From: Anomaloglossus baeobatrachus
Taxonomy: Eukaryota; Chordata; Amphibia; Anura; Aromobatidae
Reading direction: 5' to 3'
Length of the DNA: 64,000 bases
NCBI RefSeq assembly: GCF_048569485.1
Contig: NC_134354.1
Coordinates: 688,735,584 to 688,799,583 of the forward strand
Shown here in pieces: positions 42,707-53,429 of this stretch (its first letter is position 1; every line of letters begins with the position of its first letter). The translations under genes were made by a program, and so were the position numbers. Below the pieces are notes generated by a model. The model ran no database searches. It saw nothing but the letters and a program-made list of their open reading frames with translations, and was not told where the DNA came from.

Positions 42707-43345
42707 CAGTGTGTCCACCCATATCCTGTCCACCACCATTAACTTGAGAACGGCGGCAGCTATAGGCATAGAAGTGGTGTCTAGGTATAGTAAAGATGCT
42801 GGTCACGCATATGGCGCTCATTTAACTTTGATGCTCAAAGTGGCCACCGTCAGCTGCAATGCACATCTGGACTCTGGACAGCATACTGTATCTTGCTGCA
42901 CGTTGTGCAATATGGTAGGTGACACAATTGCACAAGCATCTGTAATACGTCGTCGTAGGTCCTGCAATGTTGGTGGAGGGGTCGCATACATCTGCTGTTT
43001 GATGTCACCTCACAGAAAGAAGTCCAATGGGCTCAGGTCAGGTGAGCGTGGAGGCCACTCCATGCAGCCACCATACCCAATGACTTGTAGGAAGGTTTCC
43101 ATGAGGTATCGCTTCACGTCCACAGCCTTGGGTGGCGTGAGTTTTACACGTTCTAATCATAGCATTTCTGTATGCAAGGTGTCGATTTGTATTGAATTGA
43201 TAATGCCCTACAACTTTGTAATTCACTTTTTTTCTCTTTTGCGTAGCGCATGGATACTTTACTATACCTAGACACCACTTCTATGCCTATAGCTGCCGCC
43301 GTTCTAAAGTTAATGGCAGTGGAAAGGATATGGGTGGACACACTG
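42707..43345 (-). mobile_element. Mariner-type (IS630 superfamily) deletion derivative
   Basis: Inverted repeats of about 90 bp form both ends (CAGTGTGTCCACCCATATCC and its inverse), flanked by TATA/TA. Between them the minus strand encodes the C-terminal end of a transposase: a WPPRSPDLSPLDFFL box (third catalytic region; the usual following W is a TGA stop), then IKQQMYATPPPTLQDLRRRI. The N-terminal helix-turn-helix and the first two catalytic Asp regions are missing. It is non-autonomous and decayed. Confidence 0.75.
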
Positions 43346-43789
43346 TATATGGCATTGACATGTTAAAAGTGCAGATGTGGATAAATCTCAAATTGTTACA
43401 CAGAAATTTTAGTCACAAAGAAATAAAGACCTCAAGGATATAAAGAAGAGGTAGGGTGATTACATGTAAACTGACCCAGACATATTTAAAGTGCTAAGTG
43501 CATAAAAGAGGTCAGCAGATTTCCTCATACATCATCATGTCATATATATTCTTGCAAAGTATTGAGTAACAGAATAATAATAATAATAAAAAAACATAAA
43601 AAATACAGTACATGTAAAACTAGCCCACAAATTTTCAAAGTGCCAAATGCATGCAAGGAGAAACAAATCCCCAGAATAAAGTGGTCAGCGTGCACTACTT
43701 ATGACAGCTGAGTAGACAATTTCACAGAAAGATCAATATGTATAATAATGTACCACTGGTGATGTCATATCTTATATACATATACCTTG
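43346..43789. other. AT-rich, nothing recognised
   Basis: AT-rich sequence with a short (AAT)n run near 43574-43590. No gene. Confidence 0.4.
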
Positions 43790-43886
43790 AAATACAATAT
43801 ATACCTTGAAATACAAATGTCAAAATGGCAAATATATCCACCAGAACGTCGGGTCCTCAGGGCCAAAAAATTCCCCCCAGCCCACC

Positions 43887-43940
43887 AACACGTGTTTCGC
43901 CTGGGAAGCAGTTGCGTCTCACTCACGGCTTCATCAGGGA
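43887..43940 (-). ncRNA. Hammerhead-like motif of the GIY-YIG PLE
   Basis: The minus strand reads CTGATGA, then AGCC...GGC closing a longer helix II loop, then GAAACACGTGTTGG. The palindrome ACACGTGT would be helix III between two molecules. One extra A follows CTGATGA as in the other copies. Confidence 0.45.
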
Positions 43941-44600
43941 GGGAAGAGTGCCGATCTCTCCGCTTGTGTCCAATTTAAATAGACTGCCCTGGTCTGATTC
44001 CGCTTGCGTCATACTCCTTGATGACACATGCACAATTCGACAGCGACAACGCCGCAGGTGGGTCAGCCATCAGGCAGAATGTGGCGCACGCGCAGGAGCA
44101 GGGACACATCATCTGGCTCTCACGCCTGTACCACTGCCATGGAGACGGCCAAGCCACCAGCGGTGAAGCAGAGCCAACTGCGCATGCGTGCAGGGGACGG
44201 CGCAGGAATACATGGACTATAGGTATACAAAAAATATCATGCTGTGATCAGGATTACCAATCACAAAGGACGAATAGATAGATTTTTGTGTACTCACCGT
44301 AAAATCTCTTTCTCTGAGTCTTCATTGGGGGACACAGGACCATGGGTTATGCTGCTGTCACTAGGAGGCTGACACTAAGTAAACAGAAAAAGTTAGCTCC
44401 TCCCCAGCAGTATAACCCCTGAGCCGGAGGCGGACTCAATCAGTTTAGTGCACAAGCAGTAGAAGGAGAACCAAACAATCCTAGATAAGACAAGGAAAAA
44501 ACTATAACCAATTAGACGTGCGACCAATGGCCTGGGAATATGGCCACTGAGGCAACAGACAGGTAAAATGTAATCCAAAAAACACAAGCAGGCTGGGTGA

Positions 44601-44698
44601 TGTGTCCCCCAATGAAGACTCAGAGAAAGAGATTTTACGGTGAGTACACAAAAATCTATCTTTCTCCATCGTTTCATTGGGGGACACAGGACCATGGG
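44601..44698. repeat. DIRS internal complementary region
   Basis: The first half (GTGTCCCCCAATGAAGACTC) is the inverse of the element's left end. The second half (TCTCCATCGTTTCATTGGGG) is the inverse of the right end. In DIRS replication models this region templates joining of the two ends in a circular intermediate. Confidence 0.8.
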
Positions 44699-46137
44699 AT
44701 GTCCAAAAGCAGTCCCTGGGTGGGAAGAGAACCATCACCGGAGATTGGTAGGAAACCGCTTCGTCCTGTCGGGCTTGACCCAGACCTACAAGTACCTACC
44801 TTGTTACAGGTGTGCTACTGCCGCCCGCAAAGATAACGGCAAGACTGGCCTCTGCCAAAGCTTGGGTGTGACCTGATAGGAACTAGTAAAGATCTGCCGA
44901 CTAGACCAGGTGGTGGCCCGGCAGACCTCGGTCCATCAACGTCTGTAGTCCAATCATCCAAGAGACTCCCCTTGGACGGTAGAAAAAAAACGGCGGAGGT
45001 CCGTCTTCCATGCGATAGGCTTTACCTATGACGGAAGGATCCCTGAGGAAATCTTAGCCCTGGGCGCCGGCATGCGCCACCTGGGACCGGGTGAAAAGAT
45101 GAACTGTCCTGAAAAGATGAACTGACTGTCGGAGTAAACCGAAAAGTGCGGACCTGAGGGCACAACCTACTGAGGGCTCGTACCAGTTCAGGAAAGAACT
45201 AGGCCCTTTTCAGGCTGAGAGAAGGTACTAGAACCGAACCCGAAAACCCAAACTCCTTATCTGGAAGGAAGGCGGGCTGCCTTGGACCGAAGGGAGGGTA
45301 GTGGCCGGAGCACCCCCCTTGCCCTGCTGGAGGATCCGGAAAAAAAGGGGGGGAACAAAGGCAACAAGAGAGAGCTGTCCGCCCTGATGCCCCTTGAAAA
45401 CAAGGAGACGGCCACGAGGAGCCCACCTATCCAAACAGGTGGGAGTAAGAAGCACTCGGAAAGGCTCAAACTGAGAGCCGTGAGGTGAACCCATCGCTAG
45501 GTTAAGGTCCCACGTTACTAGTGGACGGCGATGCCGCCGAGCCAGATGGACGCTTCTCTGCGTGAAACACCTTGTTCGTGGGACGAGAAGTGATAAGCCT
45601 CTGAAGCCGAAATGACCGCGTCGACACCAGGCCCCTAGAGGGACGCGCTAAAAGCCGCATACAGATCTGACTGCCAGCATGGCAGTAGTGCAGGAAGGGA
45701 GAGAGAGAGAGAGAGAAGAGAAGATGTGCTCCTTACACTCCGGAGGAACTCCACACGTGTGGTAATACATCTTCGAGGGAACCGGCTCCCCGGTCTCCAA
45801 CATTGTCTGCATCCTTCTTGCCAACCGGCCTGTGCGAGCTAGAACCCGGGATCCGTTCTTAAGGTCGTCAAACCTAAGGCTTCTAAGTCCTGGTGGCAGA
45901 GAGGGCCCGACACGGAAAAACTGGACGGTCTGGAAAGCGCCACAGGGCATCTGCGAGTGGATTGAGCGAGTTCTGTGAACTATGCTCGCCTGGGACCCTC
46001 CATAGCCACCTTCTGCCTTGGTCCATCCTGAGAATGCTCGAGATCATGGGAAGCCGTGGGAAGATGCCCAAGAAAATGAATGAACCGGCCTCACAGCCGA
46101 CGAGGGCGTCGTCACCTAGCGCAGAGAAGGGGGCACC

Positions 46138-46536
46138 CTAGACGCGCCGTTGACTAAAAAGCTGGATTGGGGGGCCAATAGGACCACGACTGGAGGTCTT
46201 TCTTCTTCGTAGATCTGGCTGGAGACTTCCCTGTTGAGGAGCCATTTTGCCTAGGCGAGGCCCCTCCTGCTGAGAAAAAACGGCCGTCCAAACGTCCACG
46301 GTAGGGATGTGTACTGCCGAGATTAGAGAGCGACGAGATCCGGCCCAGAGCAAGATCTTCTTGACCTCTTCCTTTGTCATGACACTTCCTGCGCCTCCCT
46401 GGTGGATGATGCACGCCACCGCTGTGGCATGGTCCGACTGGAACCTGACCGGAACAACCTCGCCCCAGTGAAGAAAACGTAACCGGTCTAACCGGATGGA
46501 TCTGAAATCCGGAATGCTGAAGGGGAGATCACACAC
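46138..46536 (-). pseudogene. DIRS RNase H remnant (fossil)
   Basis: The frame contains VRFQSDHATAVACIIHQGG and ISAVHIPTVDVW, which line up with the RNase H region of the DIRS copy at 61300-64000 (VQSDNATAVAYINHQGG, ISAVHIPGMENW). It belongs to the broken 44276-49888 element. Confidence 0.7.
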
Positions 46537-47619
46537 AAGGGGTGTTCCTCGGGACCGTGCTGTGGAAAGGTGGACAAGCCCACCCTAGCATAGGAGACTG
46601 GTAATGGCCGATGCTATTCTCCAGAGGAGACGGAGAGGGGATCTTCCCAGGGACCGGTTACGAAGGCTGGTCCACTAGGAAGGGAAGGGCGGGTCCCCGG
46701 GGCAAACGGAAGCCATTTATCTCCGTTCTTCAGTGGGGACCTCTGGAAGGGCAAGGATGAAAACCGGTAAGTGTACCGCCGCTATTACCTCCACCAACCG
46801 CTGCGGACTCGCCTACCGAACCCGGCTTGGTGCGGGGAAGAAAACTACTCCTGCGTGAAGAGTAACTTCCCTTGGGCGGTCTCGAAAAACATACCTAAAG
46901 GGATGATCTACCGGGCCGGGGTCTGAAAGGACTCCAACCGGTAGAGCCGCTACCCTAGTAGCGAGATATGAGAGATAGAGGCGCCCTGATGGTTGCGGTT
47001 CGAACGGACTGGAACCGAGCGGTGAAGGCGACGATCCTGAGCGTCTGGGCCGATGCTAGGAAGAGATGTGCTCTTCCCTCACGTAGCCTAGGGGAGAGAT
47101 GTACCCTTCCCTCACGTAGCCTAGGGGATCCACTGGATTAACCTATCTCCGAAGGGACGGTCACCTAAAGGCGGAAGGAAAGTCAGCGATTCCTTAGATG
47201 TCGCCTCCGCGTTCCAGCTCCTGAGTCAGAGGCCTCGACGGGTGGTCACACTGCTGCTATAGGCTCAGGCCGTGAAGCTGGTAAAACGCCAGGGCTATGA
47301 TGAGAAGGTACTTACCGAAGATGTCAACCAGTTCTGATCGGCAGAGATGGAATGTAGTCCGCCGCGTAGGGTGTCTGTGGAGTCCCTGAGAGACGTCACC
47401 TTAGGGATGATAAGCCAAGAGGCAACCTGGCGGGTCGATCGCAGTGGGGCATGCCCCTTCTCTCCGGAGCCCCTTGGAGAATAAATAAAGACAATAACAA
47501 GACTTACCGCTGGTAACGTCCTGTCTGGATGTTGTCTGTGAAGGAGCAGTAGCTCTGCGAACTATTGGATGTCCACTGAAAACATCATGGGTCCACTAGA
47601 AAAGTCTTAAAGGAGACCT

Positions 47620-48180
47620 GTGTGCTCAGAGAGGAGAAGAGAACTATCCGTGCTCTTATGGTCCGACTCACCGTTTCTTCCAGGCTATTCGTCATGCGCC
47701 GAACCTCGGCGCTTGGTCGGAATCCAGCAGAGGTGGTACGTCTGGGTCATCACCAGAGAGGTCGGAAGGCTTCTGGTCGAGCGGGAGCTCTGGACCTGGG
47801 AATGAAGGAAAAACCAGGGGGAGGCGTTGAAGGCGAGACCTGGCGGGTACGCTTCGAGCAGCGGATGAGGTCCCTGGTACGGGACTCACCTCCCCCGGTG
47901 CGTGCACGGAGAGAAGGACTGACCGTACCTTTAAGGCTTGACTCACCATCCTTACCCGGCTATTAGTCATGCGCCAAACATCCGGGTCCTCCTGCTCGAA
48001 GTCCAGCAGAGGTGAAAACGCCTGGGCCATCCCCGAGAGGTCGAAAGGCTACCAGAGGAGAGGCAGTCTGGACCTGGGGATTAAGGTGAACCCTGGGGGC
48101 GCAGAAGACGAGACCTGGCGGGTCCGCCTTGGGCAGAGGAAAAGGTCCCTAGTACGGGACTCATCTCCCCGGGGGGATTG
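47620..48180. repeat. ~280-bp tandem duplication inside DIRS fossil
   Basis: Two similar units begin near 47731 and 48011, sharing GAGAGGTCG, TCTGGACCTGGG and GAGACCTGGCGGGT in the same order. They lie in the 5' half of the 44276-49888 element. Confidence 0.55.
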
Positions 48181-48689
48181 CGCCAGTCTTGCGGATGGTA
48201 CGGCAGAGCGTCGGCCGGGGACGCAGCGCATGCGCACCCACCCGAGGGACCTCAGCACGGGGATGTAGGGCCTGAGACAGGGCGCCAACCCGCCTGCAGG
48301 GGCGGGATACAGGTGCGTGCAGTGCCAGGGGCCGCGGAAGCTGTAAGCACTAATGTGCCAACGTTCGGGGTAAATCACAACTGAGAGAACAGCCCTAAAC
48401 CAACTGTACCTCTGATGCAAACCAAGAACCCGAATAAGTGCTCGTAAGAGTTAGTATATATATATATATATCTACGTTTACATATTGAAATAAACTGAGC
48501 CCATGATAAAAGAAAAACAGAAACAACCACTATCGTTAATGAACGTGGCTAATGTTGGCTACTTTTCCCCAATATGAGGGTTGCTGTAGCCTAAGCAATC
48601 CGCAGACTAGGGGAACTGCTATAATCAGTCTCTTTTCTTTTTTTTTTTTTTTTTAAAATGGATGCTGAGGAGGCTGGAGGGGGGGCCGA

Positions 48690-49260
48690 GGAGAGCGGGA
48701 AAAAACCTCCACCGCCCCCCCCTGTGATGCCTGGGGCTAGGAGGAGGGTGGAGACCGAGCGGCCGGCGGCCAATCGCGCTGCGGCAGGAGGCGGGCCTAG
48801 GACGCCGGGGACAGGGCCGAAGCCGGGGCCTAAATTTTGAAGCTGCCGGAGCAGGAAGATACAGGCCGGCTGTCCTGCCAGCGAACGGTGGCGGCGGCGC
48901 AGCAGCGAATACCGGATGCCGGCAGGCAGCTCTGCGTGCACGCCGGTGCACTCTGCCGCCCGATGCGGCCCGGGGCGTCCGGTGACTAGGCCCAGGCCGG
49001 AGCCTAAATTTGAAGCAGCCGGCGCAGGGGCAGGTAGAGGCCGGCGGTCCTACCTGTGGGAGCGGTGGCGCGGTAGCGATGTCCGGGTGCCGGCCGAGCA
49101 CTGCAAGTGTGGCGTCGGATGGGAGCGTGGCCGGGGCGCCCGGTGAGTAGGCCCGGACCGGGGCCTAAATTTTTGCAACCGCCCAGGAGAAAGGTAGGAG
49201 AGGGTGTCCTACCTGATCGGCGGCGTCGCATCTGCCAGTGTGCAGGCGTGGAGCTCTGCA
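48690..49260. repeat. GC-rich ~165-bp tandem repeats inside DIRS fossil
   Basis: GGGGCCTAAATTT or GGAGCCTAAATTT recurs near 48829, 49001 and 49165, with GCCGG-rich sequence and CCTACCTG between. It is probably the 5' untranslated part of the minus-strand DIRS. Open frames here are by-products of high GC content. Confidence 0.55.
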
Positions 49261-50233
49261 CCTGTGTCCGTGTGCTCCGCACACCGGAGGAATGGCTGCG
49301 GGCAGCAGGAGAAGAATGAGGCAGGCAGGCAGGGAGGTGGACGCTGGTGAGGGGAGGGAGCCCCTCAGAGTGTGGCAGCGCTGCGGGACCCATCATACCA
49401 TCCAGACGCGCTGCGAGGTCCAGTCCCTGCTGTATGCCCCTTGCACCCTTTGGGGTGATACCGTAGGGTGGACAGGGGGTGCCCAGGAAGGTTCAGCCCC
49501 GCGTGCCAACCCGGGAGTGGTACCATGGAATTGGACGTGGGAGAGGGCCCGACGACTCGAGCCTCTGCGACCCAGGGGAGTGGTACCCACACGGGCTGCG
49601 AGAGCTGAGGTAGAGAAACGATACCTGTAGAAAAAGAGAATTCCAACAGATAAGAGCGACGCCGAGAAAAAAATGAAAAAATATCGCAAAAAATCAAGTG
49701 GCTGAAGGGGGCCCAGTCGGCCCACATCAGCCTCTTACGACACTAAGCAAAAACTGATTGAGTCCGCCTCCGGCTCAGGGGTTATACTGCTGGGGAGGAG
49801 CTAACTTTTTCTGTTTACTTAGTGTCAGCCTCCTAGTGACAGCAGCATAACCCATGGTCCTGTGTCCCCCAATGAAACGATGGAGAAAATAATTTTGTGA
49901 TATCCAAAGTCCCAAAGATATAACCCAGTGTGTTGATTTCAGATCGAGGTCCCACCAATCACATATATGTAGTTTTCAGCAAGTAGGTTCCATGTTCATG
50001 TGGTACATCGTCAGGTCTTGTAAAATCCACAAAGCAGAATTCCCATGTCAAGAAAGGCAAGTATAGGGCTCAAATCTGGCTATAATAGAACAAAAATGCC
50101 AGGAATCATTAACAATCAGGGCAAAGAGAATACATAAATACACCCAATATATAAGAATAAAAAATAAATAAAAAATAAAATAATCACATGTGATACTAAG
50201 CTGGTGGTGAACAAAAACGTTTTTTTTCCCCCT

Positions 50234-50596
50234 TTATAGGAACGATGCAAACCGAATGGTCTCATTCAGTCCTATAGGGACTAATGTGTCTAGAGTGCTG
50301 ATGCATCTTGCTTCGCATTGGGTTAGCTTTCTCTTTAAATTGCTACCTCTGGACCCTCCACTAATTGCATCAATTCCCCAAACTTCCAATAAAGACGAAT
50401 CACAGGCATGAAATGCCTTGAAATGCCAGGGTATAGTTTTTAGGAGCGTAACGTTTTCGACTGTCCTGGCTGCCTCAATATCACGCACATGCTCCCTGAT
50501 CCTAACGCGAAGCTCATGGGAAGTAAGTCCCACATAGACCAAAGAGCATGGGCATGTGGCATAATGCACCACATGTGATGTATCGTCTAATATCAA
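50234..50596 (-). CDS. GIY-YIG nuclease domain of Penelope-like element (partial)
   Basis: The frame contains VVHYATCPCSLVYVGLTS (GIY...YIG motif, with a CPC turn), RVRIREHVRDIEAA (the helix with conserved Arg and His), WHFKAFHACDSSLLEVWGID and CEARCISTLDTLVPIGLNE. The order CPC-x-YVG, EH, H-F..H, E and TL-P-GLNE matches the endonuclease domain at the C-terminus of Penelope-like elements, which cuts target DNA. The reverse transcriptase that should precede it is not in this frame. The 120-codon stretch is open but partial. Confidence 0.8.
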   Translation of the reverse strand: MILDDTSHVVHYATCPCSLVYVGLTSHELRVRIREHVRDIEAARTVENVTLLKTIPWHFKAFHACDSSLLEVWGIDAISGGSRGSNLKRKLTQCEARCISTLDTLVPIGLNETIRFASFL

Positions 50597-50734
50597 AGAA
50601 TCTCTGGCCGTCTGAGGAGGTGAAAGTCTTTTTCCGAATCATGTTTCTGCAGAGCCTTTTAGTTTTCCAGGACTGCCAAATTATGTATCCCTATGTATAT
50701 AAACATTTTTTTCTGGTCACGCTAGGTAGCCTAT

Positions 50735-50938
50735 TTAGTTTAGCGTAAACTTCTTGATTATGTTGCGCACTGTGGACAAAGTAACATCAAGATCTCTGAA
50801 GATGGACTTGTAACCTTGAGATTGTTGATATTTTTCAACAATGTTGGTTCTCAAGTGCTCAGACAGTTCATTTCTTCTCTTTCTGTTCTCCATGCTTAGA
50901 GTGGCACACACAGGCACACAATGCAAAGATTGAATCAA
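50735..50938 (-). pseudogene. Tc1 transposase N-terminal fragment
   Basis: The frame reads NELSEHLRTNIVEKYQQSQG, then YKSIFRDLDVTLSTVRNIIK, the first helix-turn-helix of Tc1-like transposases that binds the terminal repeats. It stops after 67 residues; the second DNA-binding domain and the DDE domain are absent. Confidence 0.75.
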
Positions 50939-53429
50939 TTTCTCCCGTTTATCTGGTTATAGGTGTGATTTCCATATTGCCCACACCTGTTACCACTGGG
51001 GAGTTTGAACGAGCATCGCATGTTTGAAACAAAGTTGATTACCCACAATTTTGGTCAATTTTGGAAAGGAGCCAACAATTTTGTCAGGCCCATTTTTGTG
51101 TACAATTATATCCAATTTGCCTTTTTACTCTGATTTGTTTTTTCTCTGACGCCTCATTGGGGGACACAGGACCATGGGTGTTATGCTGCTTATCCATAGG
51201 AGGACACTAAGTAGATGCAAAGATGTTAGCTCCTCCCCTGCAGTATTCACCCCCTGGCCCAGCCAGGCTACTTCAGTTTTCGCTTAGTGTCTATAGGAGG
51301 CACATCTCTGCAGACTACTGCAGAAAGAATTTTTTGTTTTTAGAGAGCGACAGTTTCCTTCGGGGACCGATTTCCCAAAACCATCAACAGGCGGGAACGT
51401 GGAGTGTCGCCTCCCCGTACCCCCTCCTGTGACGCTGGATCCTGGGCTGTTACTCATTGGACGACGGGTCTCATGGCACCGATTTTCCAGAGCAGATGAC
51501 AAACTTCCTCAGTCCCTCTTGCAGGCTCTGAGTTGATACACGCTCTGCACCAGCGTGACCAGGCACAGCAAGCATCAGACTGCCATCTCCACAGGAGCGG
51601 AGGTGAGATCCTTCCGATTTTTCCAGAGCCCTGAGCAGATGAAAAACTTTCTCAGTCCCTCCGGCAGGCTCTCAGTTGATACACGCTCTGTGACCGGGCA
51701 CAGCAGGCGTCAGACTATCCACACTGGCTCCCTGGCAGGAATTGGAGCAAAGGTCACACTGACTGGATGCACATGGGCTGATTGCAGACTCCTGCATAGC
51801 AATCTACCTGTGGCGGGGGGAGGGGGAGAGCCCCCAGGACTCAGTGCACCCGCATCTGCAGTACACTTATTGAATTTTTTATGTCCACCATTGTTGTGCA
51901 GGGCTGGAGGGGGGAAGGGGATTCCTTTCCCACCATTTTTTTTGTTTATTATATTTTCTCATGCCTTCTTGTTAGAGCTAAGCCCCGTCCCCTCCGACAC
52001 TCGATAAGCAACGCCCCCTCACGAAAGCGCGTGTAACCCTCCTCACACAGGATCTGCAGAGCATTGCTCCACCTTGTTGTGATCAGAGCCTGTGGGCGTC
52101 TCTCAGAGCTGGCTTCCTGCTTCCCACAGGAACTGGGACTCAGGAGGAGGGGGGGAGGGGCCATCAGTCCCCCAGAATGGGCACAGTTCCCAGAACCTGG
52201 TACTGGCTATGCAACATCGTCCTCACTCGGGGCCCCTGGACAGAACACAGCCTGATGATACCTCTATAGAGGGTCCTTCTGATAAGAATCAGCCCTCTGC
52301 TTCACCGGTTGCAGATCAGAAAAAGGGCATGACCCCCATGGTTCTCCCTCTGGGTTACACAGATAGGGTTCTCCCACATGTTCCGCGGTCTCGGAGGAGC
52401 CGGAGGAAGGGGAATAATGTTTGTACCGGGATGATTCCTTGGTTTCAACCTCCCCGAGCGATCAAGCTGCAATGTACTCCCTTATTGCAGCAATCAACCA
52501 AAACTCTGCATGTGGAAGATCTCCCATCCACTACTACTGACCCTGCACTCTCCTTTAAAAGGGTGGAAAAACCTCAAAAAAAAAAAAAAAAAAAAAAAGT
52601 TTTTTGATGCCACTTCGGTATCCGTAAACTCATGGAGTCCCGGTACCCCTTTGGCTTAGCTGTCTCTAAGGGCTGGGCCGATCCGGCCTCGGTGGACCCT
52701 CACCCGGCTTCCGCCTGCCTGAAGGACCCTCCTGTCTTTTACTTGATGGATCCTCCTTCAAGGACCCGACAGACAAGTGGAGCAGCTCGATGGCTCCACC
52801 TTGAGGCTGCGGGTCCCTCTCCCCTTCCGTGTGGGTCGCACAGGCACCAGGACTACCAGTTTTCCTCAGACCCTCACAGATGTAACAGTTCACATTGCTG
52901 CGGCGGCAGAGTACCTCAGGCAGTCCTCCCTCGATGCTGCTACCTGCGCAGTTATTGCCGCCTCAAATACCATAGCCATCTGTAAGGCCCTCTGGTTCCG
53001 ATAATGGAGAGCGGACTCTGTCTCTAAGAAGCCTCTCACAGTACTCCTTTCCAGACCGATGGTTTGCCGATCGTCTGGACAGGCTCTTTTTTTGTCTGAT
53101 ACCACGGGAGGAAAAGAGTACCTCCCTCCCCCAACTCTAGCCCAGGATGTTTTTTTACTAGACACGCAGGGCCCGACCTTCTCAGCCCTCCCCGAGTCCA
53201 CCTTGTCCTGGCAGTCTAGACAAAGACTGAGGAGTCTCGGTCCTCCTCCATCTGGGCTGCCGCCTCAGACCACAAATGGGTGCGATATCTTGTGTCTTCT
53301 GGTTACCACATTGAATTCCGGACCCGATCCCCTGGTCAGTCTTTTCTCTCAACCCCCCCCAAAGGCTCCAAAGCACCGCGAGGCCTTCTCCTCAGCGATC
53401 CATTCCCCCCAAACAGCTGGGGTGATGGT

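Larger units (their letters stand above)
44276..49888 (-). mobile_element. DIRS-type retroelement fossil, minus strand, old
   Basis: Inverted terminal repeats lie at about 44276-44446 and 49750-49888 (shared AAGTTAGCTCCTCCCCAGCA and GGACACAGGACCATGGGTTA). An internal complementary region at 44601-44698 is the inverse of the left end joined to the inverse of the right end, the diagnostic DIRS layout. Its place beside the left repeat shows minus orientation. The only protein remnant I recognise is an RNase H segment at 46138-46536. The element is heavily broken, with many interruptions, and looks the oldest of the three DIRS copies. It inserted into a PLE. Confidence 0.8.
43790..50600 (-). mobile_element. 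Penelope-like element with GIY-YIG domain, split by DIRS
   Basis: On the minus strand the element begins (truncated) near 50600 with a GIY-YIG frame. Its 3' untranslated part continues through 49889-50233 and, after the DIRS insertion 44276-49888, through 43790-44275. It has a hammerhead-like motif at 43887-43940. Penelope-like elements carry a reverse transcriptase followed by a GIY-YIG nuclease, and their flanking repeats contain hammerhead motifs, so gene order and motif agree. The reverse transcriptase part is missing where Tc1 sequence starts. The left end is approximate. Confidence 0.65.

Noticed and set aside
42669-43271. 200-codon plus-strand ORF in the mariner-type element
   Set aside because: It runs opposite the transposase remnant and through the inverted repeats, with no plausible protein.
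48625-49396. Long Pro/Arg/Ala-rich ORFs on both strands
   Set aside because: They come from GC-rich tandem repeats inside the old DIRS copy.
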